Assembly (NCBI GenBank): GCA_024103385.1
Contig: JAGFIT010000031.1
Span: forward strand, 23,766 to 87,765
Origin: Vicingus serpentipes
GTDB taxonomy: Bacteria > Bacteroidota > Bacteroidia > Flavobacteriales_E > Vicingaceae
Reading direction: 5' to 3'
DNA length: 64,000 bases
This document shows positions 52,028 through 59,529 of the stretch, one piece after another. Position numbers and translations under genes: made by a program. Each line of letters starts with the position of its first letter. Position 1 is the stretch's first letter. The notes below the pieces were generated by a model. That model saw only the letters and a list, made by a program, of their open reading frames with translations. It was not told where the DNA came from and ran no database searches.

Positions 52028-52846
52028 ATGCATATTGTTGTTGTAGGGCTAGGTTTAATTGGAAATAATATAAGAAAGAACTTTCTTAAGAGGGGACATG
52101 ATGTTACTACAATTTCAAGGAATAATGGGGATTTAAATATCGATCTTTCTCGGTTGATAGATAAAGAAGTAGTTACCGATAAGTTTATTGGAGAAAATAT
52201 TGACGCTATTATATTTACAGCTTTTAAAATTCCCAAATCACCTGATGATGATGGGGTTGATTTACTCAAAGAGAATATTGATATTACCATTAACTTTTTA
52301 ATTATTTGCCAGTTAATTCAACCAAAACAAATAATTAACCTATCTTCTATAGCAGTTTATAAAAATCAGTCGGGTGTTATTACTGAGAAAAGTGAAATTA
52401 GTCCTTCTTGTAATTGGAATTGTTATTATGGGCTCTCTAAATTAAATGCAGAAGAAATGATATCCAATTATGGAAATAAAGAGAATGTTAAAACTGTCCA
52501 TTTAAGAATTTCCCAAATGTTAGATGAGCAACATCAAGATAGTTTGCAGAAGAGTTTTAAAGAAGAAATTTTATTAAAAAATTCAATAACACTTTATGCT
52601 AATGGGATAAGAGAAGCAAATTTTATATACAGTGATTTTCTTTCCAATTCAATCTTAATAAACGTTGTTTCGAAGGGCATAGAAGGGGTATACAATGTGG
52701 GACAATTTCAAAGTTCTTACCTTAATTTCGCCAAAAAATTTGTTTCTGAAAATGGAAATAATGAAACTAAAATTAATTTAGTTGAAAAAGGGAATACTTC
52801 TAAAATAGAATATGATTGTTCAAAGATTCAAGCTGTAATTAGTTAA
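52028..52846 (+). CDS. NAD(P)-dependent sugar epimerase/reductase (extended SDR, RmlD-like)
   Basis: This 272-residue protein has an N-terminal nucleotide-binding motif (VVGLGLIGNNIRKNFLKRG), a central LSSIAVYKNQ stretch and YYGLSKLNAEEM as the YxxxK catalytic site. It is shorter than the upstream SDR and resembles reductases that finish deoxysugar synthesis. It starts 8 bases after the LegB-like gene, which suggests that the two act in one pathway. The substrate is unknown, and the C-terminal substrate domain is poorly conserved. Confidence 0.8.
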   Translation: MHIVVVGLGLIGNNIRKNFLKRGHDVTTISRNNGDLNIDLSRLIDKEVVTDKFIGENIDAIIFTAFKIPKSPDDDGVDLLKENIDITINFLIICQLIQPKQIINLSSIAVYKNQSGVITEKSEISPSCNWNCYYGLSKLNAEEMISNYGNKENVKTVHLRISQMLDEQHQDSLQKSFKEEILLKNSITLYANGIREANFIYSDFLSNSILINVVSKGIEGVYNVGQFQSSYLNFAKKFVSENGNNETKINLVEKGNTSKIEYDCSKIQAVIS

Positions 52847-52873
52847 ACGAGAGATAAAATAGTCAAGAGAAGA

Positions 52874-53581
52874 TTAAGTAGATTTCTTACAAACAAAAAA
52901 TAATCCGTTATAAAATCTTTTTTTAGTGAGAATTAATTTAAAATAATGGGCGATAGATTTCACTCTATTTATAAAAGAATCAGATCTAATAATTCGATTG
53001 GTAGATTCCCCATAATAGTAATCTGCTATAGTGATGTCATATTTTTTTCTATCTAAAAGTTGTTTCAATGTTTCAAAAGAAAACCAAGAGACATGCTCTT
53101 TGTTTAGCCATTTATCTTCTAGCTGTCCATTTTTAATAAGCTTTATTCTAGTATCCATCCATGGGTTGGGAGTAGTAATTATAAGTATCGATTCAGAATC
53201 CATAAACCTTTTCACTCCCTCCAGCATTAGTCCTGGGTTCTCAATATGTTCAATAAGCTCTCCACAGATAATAACTTCAAATTTTTCAGAGCACTCTATA
53301 CCATCCATGTCCATAACATCACCAAAATAACACTCGTATCCGTATTTTTCAGATATAATATTCACATCCTTCTCGAGATAGTCAATACCTACAAGTTTCT
53401 TTGAAACTTCCGCAATTTTACCATGTAACCAATCGTTTTCTTTTATCTTTTGTTCATAAAATTCACTATGTTGAATAAACCCTAAGTGAAGAACAGACTT
53501 ATCTTTACAGTATTTAATTATTTCATCTTTTCTAAAAACAATTTCTTTGTTTTCAATTAAGGATAATAACTTTTTGTTCAT
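52874..53581 (-). CDS. Class I SAM-dependent methyltransferase
   Basis: This 235-residue cytoplasmic protein is of the class I methyltransferase fold. The acidic residue of motif II and the GDVMDMDGIECSEKFEVIICGELIEHIENPGLMLEGVKRFM region match Methyltransf_11/UbiG-like methyltransferases. The SAM-binding motif I region (KDKSVLHLGFIQHSEFYE) is weaker than the GxGxG usual for the family. It is transcribed opposite to the neighbouring sugar genes and its stop lies 28 bases from the stop of the SDR. It may methylate a sugar or a lipid-linked glycan, but that rests on its position alone. Confidence 0.8.
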   Translation of the reverse strand: MNKKLLSLIENKEIVFRKDEIIKYCKDKSVLHLGFIQHSEFYEQKIKENDWLHGKIAEVSKKLVGIDYLEKDVNIISEKYGYECYFGDVMDMDGIECSEKFEVIICGELIEHIENPGLMLEGVKRFMDSESILIITTPNPWMDTRIKLIKNGQLEDKWLNKEHVSWFSFETLKQLLDRKKYDITIADYYYGESTNRIIRSDSFINRVKSIAHYFKLILTKKRFYNGLFFVCKKST

Positions 53582-53810
53582 TTTAATTTGATTGTGGAAG
53601 TAGAATATGAATAGTTAACTGATTAAATTTGGATTCAATATTAATGAATTTTAGCTAGAATAAAGATTTTTATCATATAAATGGAATTTCCCTTATATGG
53701 AAAATACCTTAAACTTCTATTGCGGAGAAAAGGTAGTATTTAATTTTATTATTGTTAATCTAAAGTGTTTTTATGATATTTTGATTAAAATTGTATAATA
53801 AAACTGAACC
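53582..53810. other. Gap between methyltransferase and nucleotidyltransferase, promoter region
   Basis: This 229-base AT-rich gap holds the divergent promoters. TAAATTTG at 53624-53631 matches the plus-strand -7 consensus but lies 180 bases before the next gene. No reading frame, repeat or strong hairpin is evident. Confidence 0.4.
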
Positions 53811-54521
53811 ATGAAAGTAGTAATTTTAGCAGGAGGATTAGGAACTAGGTTAAAACCTTTTACAGATTTAATACCTAAACCGTTATTGCCATTAGGAGAG
53901 AAATCATTATTGGAGTTGCAGATTGAATTGCTTAAAAATCATGGTTTTGATGAAATTTTTTTGGCGGTTAACTATAAAGCAGAAATGATTAAGTCTCAAC
54001 TAGGAGATGGGAGTAGATATGGAGTAAAACTTAAATACAGTTTAGAAGAAAAACCTTTAGGGACTTGTGGGCCAGTTGCATTGTTAAAAAATGAATTGAA
54101 AGAAGAACCTTTCCTGTTAATGAATGGAGATATTTTGACTAAGGCCAATTTCTCTGAAATTTATAATTATGCGTTACAATTTAAAGATTCAGATTTTACC
54201 ATTATCACTAAGAATATAACCACACCTTTTCGTTTTGGTAGCATCACTTCAGATGGAGATTATGTGACATCTGTTGAGGAAAAACCAAATTTAAAGTTTG
54301 AAATTCTTGCAGGGATGTATATCATAAAACCTCAATTATTTGATATTATTCCTGATGATACTTATTTCGGAATAGATGATTTAATACATTTAATGTTGGC
54401 CCAAAAACGACCAATTACAAAGTACTTGTTGGAAGAATATTGGCTGGATATAGGTGTTGTAAAAGATTACGAAAAAGCAAAAGAAGTTTATCAAGAGCAC
54501 TTTAATGATTTGAAAAATTAA
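53811..54521 (+). CDS. Sugar nucleotidyltransferase (NTP_transferase family)
   Basis: This 236-residue enzyme joins a sugar 1-phosphate to a nucleotide, giving the activated donor used by glycosyltransferases. The glycine-rich motif LAGGLGTRLKPFTDLIPKPLLPLG, the NGDILTK metal-binding segment and the later SVEEKP motif are all present. It resembles the RfbF/PtmE/mannose-1-phosphate guanylyltransferase-like group; the nucleotide and sugar cannot be decided. The glycosyltransferase gene starts 2 bases after its stop, so the pair is co-transcribed. Confidence 0.9.
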   Translation: MKVVILAGGLGTRLKPFTDLIPKPLLPLGEKSLLELQIELLKNHGFDEIFLAVNYKAEMIKSQLGDGSRYGVKLKYSLEEKPLGTCGPVALLKNELKEEPFLLMNGDILTKANFSEIYNYALQFKDSDFTIITKNITTPFRFGSITSDGDYVTSVEEKPNLKFEILAGMYIIKPQLFDIIPDDTYFGIDDLIHLMLAQKRPITKYLLEEYWLDIGVVKDYEKAKEVYQEHFNDLKN

Positions 54522-54523
54522 TT

Positions 54524-55639
54524 TTGGGTAAGCCTTATAAAATCTTAATGTTTGGTCCAGCATATGGACATAATATCATTCCTTTTTTAGAATATTTCAA
54601 TGAAGACGATGCTTCTGATTTGACATTTATTCACAATAGTAAGAATACTCTAAAAAATCAGTTTTCTAAGATTAAATTTCTTCATTATACTTTTATTAAT
54701 CTTTTCTCTATCTTCAGTTTTATTAAGATAGTTAGGGATGATTTTGATTTGATATGGAATCATGGAGGATATAATGCTTTGGAATTGCTTTTAATTTTTT
54801 TATTTAAAAGAAAGAATACAAAGTTTGTTATTAATGTATGGGGAGAAAGAATTCCTCATTTAGCTAGCTTAAAAAATCTTAGAGGAAGTTTATATCGTTA
54901 TCTATATGGAAAATGCGATTACATAACTTGTTTATGGTATGGAACTAAAGATTTGTGGAAGGCAATTTTACCAAAACATAAAGTTGGTGTTGATTTATGG
55001 GGATTACATAGAGCATACTTTAAACCGAACACTAAAGTACTAAATTCATTCACTCAGCAGTTTATTGATTCGATGGACAAGCAAAAAATGATTTTCTTTT
55101 ATCCAAAATCAATTACTACGGCAAGTCACCACTTACTTTTGTTAGATGCTATAAAAAGTTTAGAGAAGAAAGATAGCATGCTTGTTTATTTTTGGTTGGG
55201 GAATACGAATAATCTAAAAATAAGAACTGAAGTAGAAGAAAAAATAAAGGAGTATGAGTTGTCTGATGTCGTAAAGTTGGTAGATCATCCTTTTTTAGAT
55301 TTTGAAGATATGATTGCTATATGGAATCATGTTGATGTGGGAATTCAAATAGTAAATAATGATCAATTGTCCACTACATTACTTGAGCCTTTATTATTAA
55401 AGAAAGAGGTGATGATTTCTAAAATAAAACCTTACGAGAAATTTGTTGAGGTATTTCCATCAATGGAGCTGAAATTAATTACTAATAGGGTGGAGAGTAT
55501 TCAAGATGGATTTAAAGAGTTAATTAATGGAGCTAAAACTTCAAAATTGATTTTAGAAGAAAGATCAAATATTATAAAATTTCAATTTAATTTTCATAAT
55601 AACATATCGAAAATGGTTGAAAAATTTAAAGAAATTTAG
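54524..55639 (+). CDS. GT-B-type glycosyltransferase (family 4-like)
   Basis: This 371-residue protein starts at a TTG (GKPYKILMFGPAYGHNIIPFLEYF); no ATG gives this conserved N terminus. The first half has the layout of a GT-B N-terminal Rossmann domain (DFDLIWNHGGYNALEL), and the second has the donor-binding region around NNDQLSTTLLEPLLLKKEVMISKI. The motif is divergent from family 4, and the family assignment is moderate. No membrane helix is seen. It lies between the nucleotidyltransferase and a flippase, so it probably adds a sugar made in this cluster. Confidence 0.75.
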   Translation: MGKPYKILMFGPAYGHNIIPFLEYFNEDDASDLTFIHNSKNTLKNQFSKIKFLHYTFINLFSIFSFIKIVRDDFDLIWNHGGYNALELLLIFLFKRKNTKFVINVWGERIPHLASLKNLRGSLYRYLYGKCDYITCLWYGTKDLWKAILPKHKVGVDLWGLHRAYFKPNTKVLNSFTQQFIDSMDKQKMIFFYPKSITTASHHLLLLDAIKSLEKKDSMLVYFWLGNTNNLKIRTEVEEKIKEYELSDVVKLVDHPFLDFEDMIAIWNHVDVGIQIVNNDQLSTTLLEPLLLKKEVMISKIKPYEKFVEVFPSMELKLITNRVESIQDGFKELINGAKTSKLILEERSNIIKFQFNFHNNISKMVEKFKEI

Positions 55640-55641
55640 GA

Positions 55642-56901
55642 TTGAAAGATAAAACAACGAAGATATTAAAAGACGTTAATTCAAAAGGATTTTTTCACCT
55701 TTTTTCAGCCAATACGTTAATTCATCTGATAGAGTTTGCCTCTCAATTATTGGTAGCATGGATGTTAATGGTGGATGATGTGGGAAGAATTAAGTCTTTT
55801 CAAGTATATGCTGCTATTGCTGTTATTTTTGCTGGTTTAGGATTCAATACTTCAGTTTTGAAGTTGTGTTCCGAAAGAATAGAGAGAAAAGAAAAAGAGA
55901 GCTTATTTATAGCTGCTTTTCAATATACTTTGTTGGTTAGCATTTTAACTTTTTTAGTATTCATTGTTATTGCTAAGTTTAAGTTATTATCAATAGACAA
56001 TAAAACAAATGAATTGTTTGTTTATTATGCATTTACTATTCCAGTAGTAGCGTTAAACAACCTCTTGATTGCTTATTTTCAGGCATTAAAAGCTTTTAAG
56101 AAGGTTTCTTTGTATTTGTTACTTGCACGTATAATTCATGTAGTATTGATTATTGGGTTGACGTATTATTTTCAAATAGAAGGGTTTATATTTGGGGTAG
56201 TTTTTGGGTTTCTATTTAGCTTATTACTATTACTAAAAAATACCGGAGTAAAGCTTACTACAAAAATAAAGGGATTTTTCTTACCTCATTGGAATGTTGC
56301 TAAATATGCTTTTTTAGGAAATGCAACCTCATCCATCAATTTGTACTTAGATTTTATTATCTTGAATCATTTTATAGAAGATGAAGAGGCTTTAGGCCAG
56401 TATGGTTTTGCGCTAACTTTAATGACAGGGTTACGAGTTTTTGGATACACAGTTCAGCAGTTTGTAACTCCTTTTTACTCTGAAAATTCAGATGATGTGC
56501 CTAATTTGAAAAGGATGTTTCGTAAATCTGAAAGAATTTTTACTGCTATTTCTGTTATTATTGGAGGGTTGGGGATAATAATAATCCCATTTTTTATTCA
56601 TTATGTATTTGCAGGGAAGTATGATGAATCTATGCAATACTTTTTGTATTTAACGATTGCTTGGGTACTAAGAAGTTGGTACGCACTAAAAGGGCCATTA
56701 TTGCTAAGTTTAGGATATGTGAGATATAACTTTTATACGTCTGTATACCTTCTTGTATTATCAGTTATTGTGTATTGGGGATTGATAAAAAATTATGGAC
56801 TGTTAGGAGCAGCTTATTCCCAATGTATTACCGCTTTTCTGGGGGTAATTATAGTATGGTTGTCTTTAAAAAAAGCAATGCGAAATCTGAATTATTCTTA
56901 G
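55642..56901 (+). CDS. Polysaccharide flippase (Wzx-like), third copy in the window
   Basis: This 419-residue inner-membrane protein with 12 or more hydrophobic segments starts at a TTG 2 bases after the glycosyltransferase gene. FHLFSANTLIHLIEFASQLLVAWMLMVDDVGRIKSFQVYAAI is the typical first segment. It is divergent from the two flippases at 32.7-35.3 kb, which suggests that this cluster exports its own glycan. Its stop overlaps by 4 bases with the stop of the converging YfhO gene. Confidence 0.89.
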   Translation: MKDKTTKILKDVNSKGFFHLFSANTLIHLIEFASQLLVAWMLMVDDVGRIKSFQVYAAIAVIFAGLGFNTSVLKLCSERIERKEKESLFIAAFQYTLLVSILTFLVFIVIAKFKLLSIDNKTNELFVYYAFTIPVVALNNLLIAYFQALKAFKKVSLYLLLARIIHVVLIIGLTYYFQIEGFIFGVVFGFLFSLLLLLKNTGVKLTTKIKGFFLPHWNVAKYAFLGNATSSINLYLDFIILNHFIEDEEALGQYGFALTLMTGLRVFGYTVQQFVTPFYSENSDDVPNLKRMFRKSERIFTAISVIIGGLGIIIIPFFIHYVFAGKYDESMQYFLYLTIAWVLRSWYALKGPLLLSLGYVRYNFYTSVYLLVLSVIVYWGLIKNYGLLGAAYSQCITAFLGVIIVWLSLKKAMRNLNYS

Positions 56902-59327
56902 TCTTCGCTCATCCCGGGAAGTTGCTTTTTTAGTGCGATTAAAATTAGAACTCCAAGAAACATTATTAAAATAAACCCAGAAGAAGCATAAGATATTTTG
57001 CTACCTACATAATGTGATTTAGGATAAAATTGAAATGTAATTTCATGCTTTCCTGCAGGAACCTTCATACCTCTTAAAAGGTAATTAACCCTGATAAATC
57101 CTGCTTCTTTCCCATCAATATAGGCTTTCCAGTCTTCATTGCCTTTGTACCATATTTCTGAAAATACAGCAAAGCTCTCATTGGTGGTATTGGAAGTGTA
57201 GATCATATTATCTGGATGAAAAGAATTTAATTGAATAGTATTTCCTAAAGTATTATTGGCTTGAAACCCTTTAAGGTATGTTTTGAAGCGTTCATCAATA
57301 ATTACAGTGGTTTTAGGATTGAAGTCTGTCATCAAATTCATTTCTTCATCGGCATTTTTAGCCCATTTAATTTCATTGATAAACCATACATTTCCTAACG
57401 CACCAGGATTAAGTTGAGCTACTTCTTGACCTGGTTTTCCTCCAATAAAATATTTAGTGTTTAACATGTTAAACACGTTCATGTTTCCTTTTGAGAGATG
57501 ACGTTCAATTAGATCTTGGTAGCGAATTAGTTTCACAGCACTATAGCCACCAACTGATTGATGAAAATAGGAGGTATTGTTGTCGTTAAAAGAGCTTACT
57601 GTAGTATTAAATACCCTGTAATTACCTTCTTTATCAGCCAAAATTTGTTGGTCTGCTGCTGAAGGGACGATAGATTTTTCATAAGATTTAACTTTACTGA
57701 AATCAGCTTCATTTAAAAAACGTTTGTCCACTAGCCATAAATCTCCAATAATAATCAGGGCAAAGATGAAATAGGCAAGTTGCACATTTTTTAATTTTTT
57801 AAAAACAAAAAGCCATACTGTTCCGAAAGTAATCCCTAATACAAATAACGTTCTTAAGATGTCAGCAGATAGCATACTGATTCGATCTTGAATTAAAGCA
57901 TCAATATTTAACCCATTTTGAGCTAACTGTGTATCATACGGTCCTGAAAATTCGGTAAAAGACGATTTGAATAAATAAATGAAAACAACAAAACCACCTA
58001 AAATAGCTCCTGAGTAATAAAGTGCCTTTTTAATTTTTTGTTGATCGTAGTTGGAAGAAAAAATGGTTTTTAAACCAATCATAGCTCCCCATGTAACAGA
58101 AATCATAGTAAGAGACAACCACATGGAAGGAGTTCTAAACTTATTGTATAACGGTAAATAATCAAATAAAAATTCATTGAGAACTAAAAAGTGCCTTCCC
58201 CATGCTAACATAATGGATAAAACAGCTGCAGATAAAAGCACCCACTTAAACTTTCCTTTGTATATGAAGAGCATTAACACAAACAAGAAGAGTAAAGCAA
58301 CACCTAAATAAGACGGTCCCGTATTAATAGGCGGCTCTCCATAAAAAAGCGGAATACCTTTTAAGTAATCCAGTGTTTGCTTCTTGGGTATACCTTTGCT
58401 TTGTAAATCTTCAAATGTTGCTGACTTTTCAGTTAAGGTTGCTCCACTTCCAGCAAACCCAGGGATAATTAAGTTTAGGGATTCTGCTTTGCCATAGCTG
58501 TACTGCATGGCATAATCAATGTCTAACCCAGTAGATTGCTTTACTTCTTTTGTTAACTCTGATTTTCCTCCACGAATGGTTTCTTTACCATAATCGTAAG
58601 TTGTCCATAAAAGGGTAACGTTAGGTAGTATTGCTAAAATGCCGAATCCAATAAGGATGAGCGTCCTTTTTAGGAATGTAGGTATACTTTTATTATTTAT
58701 TGCTTCTATTAGTTTAACAATAAAGAGAATAAGAATAAAGAAAAGCGAATAATAAATAATTTGGATGTGGTTAGACATGATAGCTAAACTTAGGAAGAGG
58801 CATGTCAATACTCCTCCAATCAGCCATTTTCCTTTATAAGTAATTAAGATAGATGAAATAAGAGGAGGAATAAATGCGAGGGTTAAAATTTTAGTGTTAT
58901 GTCCTGCTTCTATTGACAACATAAACCACGTAGATAAGCCAAAAGCAATAGCCCCTATTAAGCTAATTTCGGTAGGGTAACCCAAAATAGACAAACAAAT
59001 GTAAAACCCTAAAATGAGGGTAAACCATACCCACATACTGATTGGTAGAATGTGTTTTAGACTTAAAAACACTTTTAATAAATTCGCTTGAACATTGTAC
59101 GCTACTTGAAATAAAGGCATTCCAGAAAAAATGGTGCTCCCCCATAAAATGGTTTCTCCCTTCTCTTTGTAATCTCTAAATTGCTTAGAAGCAGCAACAG
59201 CACTAACGCCATCATGACTTAATATTTTTTTGCCTTGTGTTTCGGGGTAGAAATAGATGCCAGCGACAATAACCAATATAAATACAGCAACAGTATGGCG
59301 AGTATATTTTTGTTCAAAAAGATTCAT
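56898..59327 (-). CDS. YfhO-family membrane protein
   Basis: This 809-residue inner-membrane protein has about thirteen membrane helices and a large periplasmic domain between about residues 530 and 775. The order of segments and sequences such as KILSHDGVSAVAASKQFRDYKEKGE, MLSIEAGHNTK and the C-terminal KVPAGKHEITFQFYPKSHYVGSKIS identify the YfhO family. YfhO proteins in Firmicutes are GT-C-like enzymes that transfer sugars to lipoteichoic acid. The role in Bacteroidota is not established, but a glycosylation function would fit the neighbouring sugar genes. The gene is complete and has its own upstream gap. Confidence 0.92.
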   Translation of the reverse strand: MNLFEQKYTRHTVAVFILVIVAGIYFYPETQGKKILSHDGVSAVAASKQFRDYKEKGETILWGSTIFSGMPLFQVAYNVQANLLKVFLSLKHILPISMWVWFTLILGFYICLSILGYPTEISLIGAIAFGLSTWFMLSIEAGHNTKILTLAFIPPLISSILITYKGKWLIGGVLTCLFLSLAIMSNHIQIIYYSLFFILILFIVKLIEAINNKSIPTFLKRTLILIGFGILAILPNVTLLWTTYDYGKETIRGGKSELTKEVKQSTGLDIDYAMQYSYGKAESLNLIIPGFAGSGATLTEKSATFEDLQSKGIPKKQTLDYLKGIPLFYGEPPINTGPSYLGVALLFLFVLMLFIYKGKFKWVLLSAAVLSIMLAWGRHFLVLNEFLFDYLPLYNKFRTPSMWLSLTMISVTWGAMIGLKTIFSSNYDQQKIKKALYYSGAILGGFVVFIYLFKSSFTEFSGPYDTQLAQNGLNIDALIQDRISMLSADILRTLFVLGITFGTVWLFVFKKLKNVQLAYFIFALIIIGDLWLVDKRFLNEADFSKVKSYEKSIVPSAADQQILADKEGNYRVFNTTVSSFNDNNTSYFHQSVGGYSAVKLIRYQDLIERHLSKGNMNVFNMLNTKYFIGGKPGQEVAQLNPGALGNVWFINEIKWAKNADEEMNLMTDFNPKTTVIIDERFKTYLKGFQANNTLGNTIQLNSFHPDNMIYTSNTTNESFAVFSEIWYKGNEDWKAYIDGKEAGFIRVNYLLRGMKVPAGKHEITFQFYPKSHYVGSKISYASSGFILIMFLGVLILIALKKQLPGMSED

Positions 59328-59404
59328 CCAATTAATTTTAAATTACTCAGGCTAAAGTAATGAGTTTAAATGAAATTTCATTGTTTGAAGAAAATAAAGT
59401 GAAG

Positions 59405-59489
59405 AGGAGTTCTAAAAATTAACCTTTTACATCCCATCTATCAAGAGGGGTAGGGGGTGTGTTAATAAAAAACACAATTTTTAGAACTC
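59405..59489. repeat. Inverted-repeat element with G-rich core upstream of the sensor kinase gene
   Basis: A 14-bp perfect inverted repeat (GAGTTCTAAAAATT at 59407-59420 with its complement at 59476-59489) encloses 55 bases that contain a G-rich stretch, AGAGGGGTAGGGGGTGTG. It looks like another small mobile repeat and may also carry the leader of the kinase gene, which starts 40 bases later. Confidence 0.55.
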
Positions 59490-59529
59490 TCCTGAATAGA
59501 ATTTGTAAGTTAGCGTTTCTTTAAAACAC

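Noticed and set aside
59441..59460. G-quadruplex upstream of the kinase gene
   Set aside because: The G-runs (GGGG, GGGGG) are too few and irregular for a standard four-run quadruplex.
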